A DNA stretch of 37,716 bases from Bacteroidales bacterium (GTDB lineage Bacteria; Bacteroidota; Bacteroidia; Bacteroidales; UBA12077): the NCBI GenBank assembly GCA_030637515.1, contig DAOWGM010000128.1, forward strand, positions 1 to 37,716, read 5' to 3'. Of the stretch, positions 1-8,854 are shown in pieces. The position numbers were made by a program, and so were the translations under genes. A model generated the notes under the pieces. The model was not told where the DNA came from. It made no database searches and saw only the letters and a program-made list of their open reading frames with translations. Positions within the stretch are counted from its first letter, which is position 1, and each line of letters opens with the position of its first letter.

Positions 1-594
1 AGTAGTATATTTACCGTTCTTTAATAGAAAGCTATTATCTGCAAGTTTGTTAGTTTGTTCACTATGAAGAAAGCCCTGCTCCTCCTCAGTAAATACATCT
101 TCAATATATCCCTTTTTTGTTTTAAAATTGTACTTTATCGTTTTAGCAATAAACTCTTCTTCTCCTTCTTTAAATTTAGGCTTTCCAGTCAATTCCCCAA
201 GCGAATCAGTTACTCCGGTTGCAAAAACATAATTTTTCTCCTGATCATATTCAATATAGTCAGCTTCAAGAATTATTTCACCATAAATTATCTTTGCCTC
301 TTTATATAAAAATACTTTTTTGGAATCACTTGATAAGGCAATTGAATCCTTCGCTGAATAAATTACTTTTGAATCAAGAACATTTTCATTTCGCTTCGGC
401 TTTTCACCTGAAATAGTGTCGTTTACAGGAACAGAATCTCGTATAGCAATATTTCTTTCACTGTTATTATTCCTTACTTCTCTTGTTCTTTCATTTTGGG
501 CAAAGTTTTTGAGAGGAATAATAATGAACAGTACAATAATAAAAACGAAATATCTAAATTTTAAATACAATTTAATTATACTATTTTTGTGCAA
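1..594 (-). CDS. lptD: LptD/OstA-like LPS assembly protein, N-terminal part (runs off the left edge)
   Basis: Reading the minus strand gives an open frame from a TTG just after a stop at 595-597 to base 1 with no stop, so about 198 N-terminal residues are present and the rest lies outside the window. A hydrophobic signal peptide ends in ..LKNFAQ. It is followed by the segment AKIIYGEIILEADYIEYDQ and then TGVTDSLGELTGKPKFKEG and IKYNFKTKKGYIED, the OstA/LptA-type beta-jellyroll typical of Bacteroidetes LptD. The family forms the outer-membrane translocon that inserts lipopolysaccharide. No ATG is available; TTG at 594 or TTG at 570 are the possible starts, and the latter gives a more conventional signal peptide. 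It is divergent from the amidase gene. The family call is firm and the exact start is not. Confidence 0.85.
   Translation of the reverse strand, partial: MHKNSIIKLYLKFRYFVFIIVLFIIIPLKNFAQNERTREVRNNNSERNIAIRDSVPVNDTISGEKPKRNENVLDSKVIYSAKDSIALSSDSKKVFLYKEAKIIYGEIILEADYIEYDQEKNYVFATGVTDSLGELTGKPKFKEGEEEFIAKTIKYNFKTKKGYIEDVFTEEEQGFLHSEQTNKLADNSFLLKNGKYTT
582..589 (+). promoter_or_regulatory. Possible -7 element of the amidase-mce operon
   Basis: TATTTTTG matches the Bacteroidetes -7 consensus TAnnTTTG. It lies about 67 bases upstream of the amidase ATG at 657. The expected -33 position holds TTTT rather than TTTG. In such AT-rich DNA this can occur by chance. Confidence 0.3.
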
Positions 595-656
595 TTACAG
601 TTTATTTTTTTCGAGTTCCAAAACTAACGAAAATATTGTATACATTATTACTGAAG

Positions 657-1784
657 ATGTATTTTATAACAAAAAAAATCATACAAAAAAGATACCATAA
701 ACAGTTTTTATTACTGTTTGTATTTAATCTTTTCTTATTTTCTGTAGGTTATAGCCAGATTAACGAACGTTATTCTATAAAGACTATTGTTATTGATGCC
801 GGACACGGAGGAAAAGATCCTGGTACTTCGGGCAGAAAAAATAAAGAAAAAGACATTGCTCTTGCAATAGCTTTAAAACTGGGAACTTATATTGAAGAAA
901 ACATTCCTGAAGTTAAAGTAATTTATACCAGAACAAAAGATGTTTTTATTACTTTAAATGAAAGATCAGATATTGCAAACAGAAATAAAGCCGACTTATT
1001 TATTTCAATACATGTAGATGGCTGGCATGATTCAAAAGTATACGGAACAAGCACACACGTGATGGGATTGCACAAAACAGAGCAAAACTTAGAATTAGCA
1101 AAAAAGGAAAACTCTGTTATTTTACTTGAAGAAGACTATACAAATAAATATGAAGGCTTTGATCCAACATCATCTGAATCTTATATCATTTTTTCTTTTT
1201 TACAGAATACATTCTTGGAGCAAAGTCTTAATTATGCATCATTTGTAGAACATGAGTTTGAAACCCGAGCACTTAGAAAAAGTCGTGGTGTAAAACAAGC
1301 CGGTTTTCTTGTATTATGGAAAACTACAATGCCAAGTGTACTAATTGAAACCGGTTTTCTAACAAACCCAAGAGAAGAAAGATACCTTTCATCGAATGAT
1401 GGTCAGGAATATATAGCTTCTGCTATTTATAGAGCATTAAAGAATTACAAAAAAACAATTGAAGAAAAAAGTGCATTTGTTGCTAAAATTGATTCCTCTC
1501 AGATAATCTCAGGATCAGATTTGATTTTATTTAAAGTACAAATAGCATCTTCAGGAAACTCAATTTCAAAAGAATCAGATTTCTTTAAAGGATTTGAAGA
1601 CGTTGAAGAATTTAAAATCAATAATGCATTTAAATATACTATTGGGTCAGCAGCCGATTTTGAAAAAATAGTTGCTTATAAAAAAATAATAGCAGAGAAA
1701 TTTCCCGATGCTTTTATTATAGCTGTTGATAAATCAGGAAAAATAATACCTCTGAATGAGGCTCTAAAATTGATAAACAACTAA
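657..1784 (+). CDS. N-acetylmuramoyl-L-alanine amidase (Amidase_3) with C-terminal SPOR-like region
   Basis: Predicted zinc amidase that cuts the bond between N-acetylmuramic acid and L-alanine in peptidoglycan in the periplasm. An N-terminal signal peptide (QFLLLFVFNLFLFSVGYSQ) is followed by the Amidase_3 core: TIVIDAGHGGKDPGTSG with the first zinc His, then the SIHVDG His, and LIETGFLTNPREE with the catalytic Glu. Roughly the last 85 residues (FKVQIASSG ... AFIIAVDKSGKIIPL) look like a SPOR-type peptidoglycan-binding domain. I chose ATG 657; a TTG at 636 would add seven residues in front of the signal peptide. The MCE gene starts five bases after the stop, so the two form an operon, a pairing common in Bacteroidetes. 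The family assignment is firm. Confidence 0.9.
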   Translation: MYFITKKIIQKRYHKQFLLLFVFNLFLFSVGYSQINERYSIKTIVIDAGHGGKDPGTSGRKNKEKDIALAIALKLGTYIEENIPEVKVIYTRTKDVFITLNERSDIANRNKADLFISIHVDGWHDSKVYGTSTHVMGLHKTEQNLELAKKENSVILLEEDYTNKYEGFDPTSSESYIIFSFLQNTFLEQSLNYASFVEHEFETRALRKSRGVKQAGFLVLWKTTMPSVLIETGFLTNPREERYLSSNDGQEYIASAIYRALKNYKKTIEEKSAFVAKIDSSQIISGSDLILFKVQIASSGNSISKESDFFKGFEDVEEFKINNAFKYTIGSAADFEKIVAYKKIIAEKFPDAFIIAVDKSGKIIPLNEALKLINN

Positions 1785-1789
1785 AACAT

Positions 1790-2731
1790 ATGAAACTGAA
1801 TAAAGAAACTAAAATCGGTATAGTCGCAATAATAATAATATCATTATTTATTTGGGGATTCAATTTCTTAAAAGGTAAAAATATTCTTTCTGCAAACAGT
1901 TCTTATTATGCTGTTTATGATAATATTGATGGCTTAGAAAAAGCCAGTGCTGTATTTATAAGCGGGTATAAAATTGGTATTGTAGAAAACATCAAATTAC
2001 ATGATTCTCGGCAAGGAAAAATCATAGTAAAATTCATAGTTGAAGAAAATATAAAACTTCCAAAGAATTCAAAGGCCATTATCTATCCTGCTACATTAAT
2101 TGCTGGTAAAGCAATTAAACTAGAGTTCTCTGATTTAGATAAATATTACTCAAATGGCGATACTGTTATAGGGATTCTAGAAAAAGATTTAGTTACTAGT
2201 TTAAGTGAGGAATTAATGCCTTTAAAAGATAAAATTGAAAACTTAGTACAATCAATGGATTCTGTTTTAGCTATATTCGATGATCAAAGAAGAGAAAACC
2301 TAAAATCTTCACTTGATAACATTCATAATATTACAGAAGATTTTAATGATTTAGTAACTGAAGAAAAACAAAAATTGGCGAATATTCTTGGTAATGTAGA
2401 ATCAATCTCTTCTAATTTGAAAAACAATAATGAGCAAATTTCCAATATATTGGAAAACTTTTCAAGCATTAGTGATTCTCTTGATAAAGCTGATATTAAA
2501 GCTACTTTAACTAATGCCAACAATACACTTGCTGAGTTTAGTGCAATTTCAGCTAAAATAAACAAGGGTGAAGGCACAATAGGCATGTTGATAAATAACG
2601 ATTCTCTTTATCATAATCTTAATAATTTATCTGCCGATTTGGATACTTTGGTTATTGATTTGAATGAAAACCCTGGTCGTTATATTCATTTTTCATTATT
2701 CGGAAAAAAGGATAAAAAAACAAAAGACTAA
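1790..2731 (+). CDS. MCE/MlaD family lipid-transport substrate-binding protein
   Basis: A 313-residue protein with one N-terminal membrane anchor (IGIVAIIIISLFIWGFNFL) and an MCE domain at about residues 38-115, including VYDNIDGLEKASAVFISGYKI and the LIAGKAIKLEF strand. A long helical, coiled-coil-prone region rich in Asn, Ser and Leu follows, with a short basic tail. MCE proteins of the MlaD type bind phospholipid and work with an ABC transporter (MlaE/MlaF) in trafficking between inner and outer membranes; no mlaE or mlaF is in this window. It is co-transcribed with the upstream amidase (five-base gap). There is no clear hairpin terminator after the stop. Confidence 0.88.
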   Translation: MKLNKETKIGIVAIIIISLFIWGFNFLKGKNILSANSSYYAVYDNIDGLEKASAVFISGYKIGIVENIKLHDSRQGKIIVKFIVEENIKLPKNSKAIIYPATLIAGKAIKLEFSDLDKYYSNGDTVIGILEKDLVTSLSEELMPLKDKIENLVQSMDSVLAIFDDQRRENLKSSLDNIHNITEDFNDLVTEEKQKLANILGNVESISSNLKNNNEQISNILENFSSISDSLDKADIKATLTNANNTLAEFSAISAKINKGEGTIGMLINNDSLYHNLNNLSADLDTLVIDLNENPGRYIHFSLFGKKDKKTKD

Positions 2732-3060
2732 ATCATCTTCTATTTGCTTAGACTAAATTTAAATTATCACTTTTTTGACTAACGTTCTTTTTTAATTGAG
2801 TAAGTATTAATTTAAAGTTTAGTTAAAATCAACTAAATAATTAGATAACAATTCATTAACGAACAATTTCCGCAACTAACTGGCATGTAGGCTTTTACGA
2901 TTTTTCAAAAAAGTTTTCTAAATTAAACTACTGATACAAAAACCCATATATATTTTTTCGAAAAAACAACACTTTTTTAATTTTTTTTTCCTTTTTTTTT
3001 TCACAAATTTGTTTAACCGAAAAATGAATTAGTGGAAATTTTTAAATGTTTGTGAGTTAA
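2732..3060. other. 329-base gene-free region upstream of dnaA, with T-rich tracts
   Basis: No open frame of interest and no RNA gene was seen. Bases about 2955-3001 are a pyrimidine-rich stretch with runs of six to ten T. I found no copy of the DnaA-box consensus TTATCCACA, so I do not call an origin. The dnaA promoter must lie here, but no full TTTG/TAnnTTTG pair is visible. Confidence 0.5.
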
Positions 3061-4494
3061 ATGGATAATAAAAACTATCAAGAAATTTGGAATAATTGTT
3101 TAAACATTATTAAAGATAATGTGCCTTCAATTAGTTTTAGAACTTGGTTCGAACCAATTGTTCCAATAAGATTAGAAGAGAATATCTTAACAATTCAGGT
3201 TCCGAGCCCTTTCTTTTATGAATATCTCGAAGAACAGTATATTGATATTCTTAGAAAAACCCTTCATAAAGAATTGGGTGAGAATGCTAAATTAGAATAC
3301 AGCGTTGTTATGGAAAACAGTGTTTATTCAAATAATAAACCATTTACGGTAAAATTTCCAACAAACTATAAAGCTGAATTATCTAATAAACCGGTTACAG
3401 TTCCATTTAATTCTGAAGAAAAATCAATCAAGAATCCATTTATAATACCTGGAATAAAAAAATTACATGTTGATCCAAGACTAAATCCTGATAATAACTT
3501 TAATAATTTTGTTGAAGGAGAATGCAACCGTTTAGCAAGATCTGCTGGTGATGCTGTTGGTGATAATCCTGGTGGAACAGCTTTTAATCCTTTATTTCTT
3601 TACGGTGATTCTGGACTTGGAAAAACACACCTTTCACAAGCCATTGGTATTAAAGTAAAAGAAAAGTTCCCTGAGAAAACAGTATTATATGTAAATGCAA
3701 ATAAATTCCAAACTCAGTTTGTTGAATCTGTAAGAAATAACAATAAAAATGATTTTCTTCATTTTTATCAAATGATCGATGTTTTAATTATTGATGACGT
3801 TCATGAATTTGCTGGAAAAGAAAAAACACAAGATGTCTTTTTCCATATATTTAATCATTTACATCAGTCTGGAAAACAATTAATACTTACTTCTGATAAA
3901 GCTCCTGTTGAAATGCAGGGAATGGAACAAAGGCTATTGTCCAGATTTAAATGGGGACTTTCAGCTGATTTACAAACTCCTGATTACGAAACAAGAAGCG
4001 CTATTTTACGCCAGAAGATTTATCACGACGGTATTGATATGTCTGATGAAGTAATAGAATATATTGCATCACATATTACTACTAATATTCGTGAACTAGA
4101 AGGTGCTTTAATTTCGTTATTGGCACAATCAACACTAAATAAAAAGGAAATTACGCTGGAATTAGCCAGACAAATGATTGACAGATTAGTTAAAAACTCT
4201 AAAAAAGAAATATCTGTTGATTATATACAAAAAGTTGTGTGCGATTATTTTAGTTTATCTTCAGAGTTACTACAGTCAAAAACTCGAAAAAGAGAAATCG
4301 TACAAGCACGTCAAATTGCGATGTATTTCTCCAAAGCAATGACAAAATCATCTTTAGCTTCTATTGGTGCATTGATTGGAGGAAAAGATCACGCAACTGT
4401 TTTGCATGCATGTAAAACAGTTAATAACTTAATGGATACGGACAAACGTTTTAAAAGTCAGATAGAATCCATTGAGAAAAAGTTAAAAGTTTAA
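3061..4494 (+). CDS. dnaA: Chromosomal replication initiator protein DnaA
   Basis: A 477-residue DnaA with all four domains. Domain I at about 1-85 (YQEIWNNCLNIIKDN..FRTWFEPI) is followed by a linker. The AAA+ domain III has Walker A GDSGLGKTH near residue 182, Walker B VLIIDDVHEF, sensor-1 LTSDKAP and the arginine-finger region QRLLSRFKWG. Domain IV ends with the DnaA-box-binding signature GGKDHATVLHACK. It binds origin DNA and unwinds it when ATP-bound. It stands alone, with a strong hairpin directly after the stop; dnaN, recF and gyrB are not neighbours, which is usual in Bacteroidetes. The assignment is certain. Confidence 0.98.
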   Translation: MDNKNYQEIWNNCLNIIKDNVPSISFRTWFEPIVPIRLEENILTIQVPSPFFYEYLEEQYIDILRKTLHKELGENAKLEYSVVMENSVYSNNKPFTVKFPTNYKAELSNKPVTVPFNSEEKSIKNPFIIPGIKKLHVDPRLNPDNNFNNFVEGECNRLARSAGDAVGDNPGGTAFNPLFLYGDSGLGKTHLSQAIGIKVKEKFPEKTVLYVNANKFQTQFVESVRNNNKNDFLHFYQMIDVLIIDDVHEFAGKEKTQDVFFHIFNHLHQSGKQLILTSDKAPVEMQGMEQRLLSRFKWGLSADLQTPDYETRSAILRQKIYHDGIDMSDEVIEYIASHITTNIRELEGALISLLAQSTLNKKEITLELARQMIDRLVKNSKKEISVDYIQKVVCDYFSLSSELLQSKTRKREIVQARQIAMYFSKAMTKSSLASIGALIGGKDHATVLHACKTVNNLMDTDKRFKSQIESIEKKLKV

Positions 4495-4502
4495 GTTAAA
4501 TG

Positions 4503-4525
4503 AGGCTCCGAAAGGAGCCTTTTTT
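4503..4525 (+). terminator. Rho-independent terminator of dnaA
   Basis: AGGCTCC and GGAGCCT form a perfect seven-base-pair stem with a GAAA tetraloop, followed by a run of T from 4520. It begins nine bases after the dnaA stop codon. Confidence 0.93.
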
Positions 4526-4719
4526 ATTATCTCCTGTCTTGATTGTCCTGAAAATTTCAATCAAAATATTTTTCGCTTTTAATCTTTTAACAAGCTTTTA
4601 AAAGAAAATAATTGCTGAAATACAACTCTTCACAGAACAACAATCTAAAGTATCTTAAAAAAAACAGTGTTCAATAAATTTTTATAATTTTATACTGATT
4701 ATAAAATGTTTATTGCAAC

Positions 4720-5514
4720 ATGAAAATTACGAAATATATAAATGTTTTTCTTATATCATTTCTTTTAATTACAATAGGAACAATATACTCTTGTAAAGAG
4801 AAATCTCAAAATAACAATAGTGAAACTGAGCAAATAAATGTTCAGTTATTTGCAGCTACAGGAGCTATGGTTCCTTCCATTGAAATTTGTTATTCTTTTG
4901 AAACAAATAATAATATTAAAGTAGATAAAAACTTTGCTGCATCAGGTGCATTAGCACGACAGATTAAAGCAGGAGCTGAAGCTGACATTTATATTTCGGC
5001 AAATAAACAATGGATTGATTATTTAATTGAAAATAATTCAATTGTTGAAAATACAGCTGCAGAATTAGCTGGAAACAAACTTGTTGTAATTTGCAAGAAA
5101 GATTTAGATATCAAAATTAAATTCACCAAAGAGTTTGATATTAAATCAACAATCAAGGATAATATCTCAATGGGAGACCCAAAATATGTTCCTGTTGGGA
5201 AATATGCAAAACAAGTATTAGATTCGTTAGATTGGTTTAATAAAATACAAACCAATATTATTCTTGCAAAAGATGTAACATCGGTTTTACATTATGTTGA
5301 AATGGGTGAATGTGATTGGGGAATCGTGTATTATTCCGAAGCAATTAAGTCTGACAAAATTAAGATTGCTTATGAAATTCCATTGGAACTTTACGATCCA
5401 ATTATTTTTTATATTGCACTGTTAAATGAGAATACTCAAACAGCTCAGTTATATCAATATTTTTTAGATAATACAGCCAAAAATATTCTCAAAAAGAATG
5501 GATTTAACAAATAA
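4720..5514 (+). CDS. modA: Molybdate ABC transporter, substrate-binding lipoprotein ModA
   Basis: A 264-residue periplasmic binding protein of the ModA/WtpA type. The N-terminal signal peptide ends at a lipobox-like TIYSC, predicting a lipid-anchored protein. Family features are VQLFAATGAMVPSIEICYSF near the start of the mature protein, ASGALARQIKAGAEADIYIS with the oxyanion-contacting Ser, the MGDPKYVPVGKYAKQ loop, and the hinge segment ECDWGIVYYSEAI. It should bind molybdate (tungstate cannot be excluded) and deliver it to ModBC. It is the first gene of the modABC-xdhAB series, whose later genes are molybdoenzymes. No ModE-type operator was recognised in the 190 bases upstream. Confidence 0.93.
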   Translation: MKITKYINVFLISFLLITIGTIYSCKEKSQNNNSETEQINVQLFAATGAMVPSIEICYSFETNNNIKVDKNFAASGALARQIKAGAEADIYISANKQWIDYLIENNSIVENTAAELAGNKLVVICKKDLDIKIKFTKEFDIKSTIKDNISMGDPKYVPVGKYAKQVLDSLDWFNKIQTNIILAKDVTSVLHYVEMGECDWGIVYYSEAIKSDKIKIAYEIPLELYDPIIFYIALLNENTQTAQLYQYFLDNTAKNILKKNGFNK

Positions 5515-5552
5515 TAAACTATTAACTTGTAACTTTTACCTAATAACTAATC

Positions 5553-6236
5553 GTGTTTAGCTCTGAAGAAATATCTGTTATTTTATTAACCTTAAAAGTA
5601 GCTATAACAAGCACTTTGCTAACATTGCCTTTAGCAATCTGGTTAGGCTGGATTTTAGCCAGAAAAAACTTCTGGGGCAAATTCTTAGTTGAAGGTTTGG
5701 TGAATATACCTTTAGTGGCACCACCTGTTGTTACAGGTTATCTTTTATTAATAGTTTTAGGAAGAAACGGAATAATAGGTCAATGGTTTTATGAAACTCT
5801 CGGAATTAAATTTGCATTCAATTTCACTGCATTAATTATTGCATCGGTTGTTGTTTCGTTACCCTTAGCTGTTCGTAGCACAAAATCAGCTTTTGAATTA
5901 GTCGATCCGAATTATGAAAAAGCATCAGAATCACTTGGGGCATCAAAAACTGGAACATTTTTTAGAGTTTATTTACCTTTAGCTTTCCCAGGTATTTTGA
6001 GTGGTGCTGTGTTAGCTTTTGCTCGTAGCTTAGGTGAGTTTGGTGCTACAATATCTTTTGCAGGTAATATATTTGGTAAAACACAGACTATTGCTTTAAA
6101 TGTATATTCTAATATGCAAATACCTGGTAAAGAAATGCAAGTAACACGTTTAGTCATTATATCATTGGTAATTTCATTATTAGCAATAATTGCATCGGAA
6201 TATTTAAATAAGAAAAAGAGATATTTTGTAAGATGA
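5553..6236 (+). CDS. modB: Molybdate ABC transporter permease ModB
   Basis: A 227-residue inner-membrane permease with about five hydrophobic segments. It carries the permease/ATPase coupling (EAA) loop EKASESLGASKTGTFFRVYLP, followed by GILSGAVLAFARSLGEFGAT, which is characteristic of ModB. The start is GTG at 5553: a stop lies three codons upstream in frame and no suitable ATG follows. It overlaps modC by four bases (ATGA), indicating translational coupling. Confidence 0.94.
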   Translation: MFSSEEISVILLTLKVAITSTLLTLPLAIWLGWILARKNFWGKFLVEGLVNIPLVAPPVVTGYLLLIVLGRNGIIGQWFYETLGIKFAFNFTALIIASVVVSLPLAVRSTKSAFELVDPNYEKASESLGASKTGTFFRVYLPLAFPGILSGAVLAFARSLGEFGATISFAGNIFGKTQTIALNVYSNMQIPGKEMQVTRLVIISLVISLLAIIASEYLNKKKRYFVR

Positions 6237-7411
6237 TAATAAGATTCGAATCGGTAGAACACAAATTAGGTGAAAATCAATTTAGCTTTGATTTTCAGAC
6301 AAATAGCTCTATTACTGGAGTATTTGGTCCTTCCGGTGCGGGAAAAACAACCTTATTTAATTTATTATCTGGAGTTGACACACCAAAAAAAGGTAAAATA
6401 AAGCTCAATTCTGAGGTTTTAGTTGATATTGAAGGAAATCACATTGTTCAAGGAAAAAATAGAAATATTGGCTATGTTTTTCAAGAGAATCACTTATTTC
6501 CTCACTTATCAGTAAAAAAGAATTTATTGTACAGCAAACCATATATCAAAAATAAATCGCAATATTTTTCTTTTGAAGAAGTAGTTAGCTTATTAGATAT
6601 ATTACCATTACTTAATAAAAAACCCAGACAACTTTCGGGTGGTGAAAGACAACGAGTTGCTATTGGTAGAGCTCTTCTCTCCCAACCCCGTTTATTATTG
6701 CTTGATGAACCATTCTCAAATGTAGACTGTTCTAAGAGAAAGCAGATTATTTCATATTTACTCAGAATCAATAATCACTTCAAAATCCCAATGGTTATTA
6801 TTAGTCATCATTTGGAAGATATTCTTAAACTAACAAGAAAAATTGTTGTTATTGAAAATGGTAAATCAATAAATTCAGGTGATATATTTAATATTATTAA
6901 AAATGGAGAAAATCCTGAACTAATTAAATCTAAAAAATTTCAGAACACCTTTACAGCAAAGTTTGAAAGCTATAATCAAACTGAAAATATTTATCATTTG
7001 AATACTAAAGAAGATATCGAAATTAAGATTTCAAATCATTCTAAGTTATTGAATGAACAAACGAATAAAGGAACAAGAATTCAACTAAGCCTTAGACCTA
7101 CGGATATTGCTTTAAGTATTGATAAACACAAGGGAACAACAATACAAAATCAATTACAAGGAACTGTAAATAAGATTATTAAAAACAATGAAGGTGTTTT
7201 TTGTATTATCGATTGTGGGTTCGAAATATTTGTAGAAATATCTGAAGGAATTATTCATAATTTATACCTGCATGAAGGTCAGGAAATATATTGCCAGATA
7301 AAAGCCAATGATTTTGATGTAGTGCATGTATTTGATGAAATAGAAGAGGAAATAAAAAATAAATCATCAATAAAACACTCTGAAGAAATACTAATTTCTG
7401 AAAGATCATAA
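6233..7411 (+). CDS. modC: Molybdate ABC transporter ATP-binding protein ModC
   Basis: A 392-residue ATPase that powers ModAB. Walker A GPSGAGKTTL is near residue 33, the Q-loop is in VFQENHLFPH, the ABC signature is LSGGERQRVAIGRALL, Walker B is LLLLDEPFSNVD, and the switch His is in IISHHLED. The C-terminal part from about residue 225 carries TOBE/Mop-like repeats (LSLRPTDIALS, GTVNKIIKNN), typical of ModC and thought to sense oxyanion. The start codon overlaps the modB stop. It is 28 bases from the next gene, so transport and hydroxylase genes are probably one transcript. Confidence 0.95.
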   Translation: MIIRFESVEHKLGENQFSFDFQTNSSITGVFGPSGAGKTTLFNLLSGVDTPKKGKIKLNSEVLVDIEGNHIVQGKNRNIGYVFQENHLFPHLSVKKNLLYSKPYIKNKSQYFSFEEVVSLLDILPLLNKKPRQLSGGERQRVAIGRALLSQPRLLLLDEPFSNVDCSKRKQIISYLLRINNHFKIPMVIISHHLEDILKLTRKIVVIENGKSINSGDIFNIIKNGENPELIKSKKFQNTFTAKFESYNQTENIYHLNTKEDIEIKISNHSKLLNEQTNKGTRIQLSLRPTDIALSIDKHKGTTIQNQLQGTVNKIIKNNEGVFCIIDCGFEIFVEISEGIIHNLYLHEGQEIYCQIKANDFDVVHVFDEIEEEIKNKSSIKHSEEILISERS

Positions 7412-7422
7412 AAAATAGAAAT

Positions 7423-7440
7423 TAATTAACGAGTTAATTA
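7423..7440 (+). promoter_or_regulatory. Small hairpin ending on the xdhA start codon
   Basis: TAATTAAC and GTTAATTA can pair. The right arm includes the A of the ATG at 7440. Folded, it would mask the translation start between modC and the hydroxylase subunit. AT-only stems of this size also arise by chance. Confidence 0.25.
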
Positions 7441-8840
7441 TGATAACATTTATTCTAAATAATAAACTTATACAAACTGAAGCCCATCCGGGAACTACTT
7501 TACTTGATTTTGTTCGATATGGTGAAAATTTACCGGGAACTAAAATTGGTTGTCGTGAAGGTGATTGTGGAGCTTGTACGGTTTTGGAAGGAACTTATAG
7601 CAACAACATAGTACATTATAAAAGTATTGTATCTTGTCTTACTCCTCTTGGAAATGCACAAGGGAAACATATTGTAACAATCGAAGGTGTAAATATGAAA
7701 GAATTATCACCTGTTCAAAACGCTATGGTTGATAATGCCGGAACGCAATGTGGTTTTTGCACTCCTGGATTTGTGATGTCACTAACTGGTCATGGTCTTT
7801 CAGAAGAACCGTCAGATAAAGAAAAAGCTATTGCTGCTATTAGTGGAAATATTTGTCGCTGTACCGGATACAAATCAATTGAAAAAGCAGCAGAAAGCAT
7901 TTCTGAATTATTGAAAGTAAAAGATATCAATGATCCTGTAAAATGGTTAGTTGAAAATCAATTTTTACCAGAATATTTTCTTGAGATTAGTAGCAGATTA
8001 AATCAAATCGAGAATAAAACCAAATCGATTGAGAATTCAAAAATAATTGGTGGTGGAACAGATTTAATGGTTCAAAAACCTGAAGAGATAGCAGAATCAG
8101 ATATCAATTTATATTATCAAAGAGATGATTTAAAAGGGATTAAAGAAGATGTAGATTCTATTATTATTGGATCTGCAACAAATACAGGAGAAATAATGAA
8201 ATCACCTGTGATGCTGAAGTATTTTCCTGATATTGAATCACATTTTAAATTGATTTCATCAGAGCCAATTCGAAATATGGGAACTATTGCCGGGAATTTT
8301 GTAAATGCATCTCCTATTGGCGATTTAAGTATATATTTTCTGGCGTTAAATGCAAGTATCATTTTAAAAGAATCAAAGAATACCCGAAAAATACCTTTAA
8401 AAGATTTCTTTTTAGATTATAAGAAATTGAATCTCGTAAAAGATGAATATATTGAATCAGTTCGTGTTCCAATACCAAAACAGAAATATCTTTTTAATTT
8501 CGAAAAGGTAAGTAAACGAACTCATTTAGATATTGCCAGCGTTAATTCAGGCATTTATTTAAAAGTAAACGAAGATCTTATTGAAGAATGTTCGGTTTCT
8601 GCTGGCGGAGTTAGTGCAATTCCAAAATATTTGAGTAAAACATCAGAGTATTTAGTTGGGAAAAAGATTACAAACGGAACTGTTTTTAAAGCAAATGAAA
8701 TTCTACAGGAAGAAATATCTCCAATTAGTGATGTTCGCGGAAGTGTTGATTATAAAAGACTGTTATTAAGACAGTTATTCTTTGCTCACTTTATTAAACT
8801 ATGCCCTAATAGTATATCATTAAACGAATTATTAAGCTAA
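7440..8840 (+). CDS. xdhA: Xanthine dehydrogenase small subunit: fused 2Fe-2S and FAD domains (XdhA type)
   Basis: A 466-residue electron-transfer subunit of a molybdenum hydroxylase. The N-terminal plant-type 2Fe-2S cluster uses C38, C43, C46 and C66. The second 2Fe-2S domain uses C104, C107, C139 and C141 (QCGFCTPGF, NICRCTGYK). From about residue 200 an FAD-binding domain follows, with KIIGGGTDLMVQ and MGTIAGNFVNASPIGD, and a CO-dehydrogenase-flavoprotein-like C-terminal part. This order matches the small subunit of two-subunit bacterial xanthine dehydrogenases, where electrons pass from Mo through the clusters to FAD. The Mo subunit starts 14 bases after the stop. It carries the only FAD domain of this kind in the window. 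Confidence 0.92.
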   Translation: MITFILNNKLIQTEAHPGTTLLDFVRYGENLPGTKIGCREGDCGACTVLEGTYSNNIVHYKSIVSCLTPLGNAQGKHIVTIEGVNMKELSPVQNAMVDNAGTQCGFCTPGFVMSLTGHGLSEEPSDKEKAIAAISGNICRCTGYKSIEKAAESISELLKVKDINDPVKWLVENQFLPEYFLEISSRLNQIENKTKSIENSKIIGGGTDLMVQKPEEIAESDINLYYQRDDLKGIKEDVDSIIIGSATNTGEIMKSPVMLKYFPDIESHFKLISSEPIRNMGTIAGNFVNASPIGDLSIYFLALNASIILKESKNTRKIPLKDFFLDYKKLNLVKDEYIESVRVPIPKQKYLFNFEKVSKRTHLDIASVNSGIYLKVNEDLIEECSVSAGGVSAIPKYLSKTSEYLVGKKITNGTVFKANEILQEEISPISDVRGSVDYKRLLLRQLFFAHFIKLCPNSISLNELLS

Positions 8841-8854
8841 AACCTGTAATTGTT

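Noticed and set aside
55-700. Plus-strand small open frames at the left edge
   Set aside because: The minus strand here encodes clear LptD sequence with a signal peptide, so the plus-strand frames are shadows.
2732-3060. oriC next to dnaA
   Set aside because: No TTATCCACA-type boxes were found; in Bacteroidetes the origin is often not beside dnaA.
4526-4719. Molybdenum-cofactor riboswitch or ModE site upstream of modA
   Set aside because: Only a short TTGATTG/CAATCAA inverted repeat at 4539-4564 is present; there is no ModE palindrome and no large structured leader.
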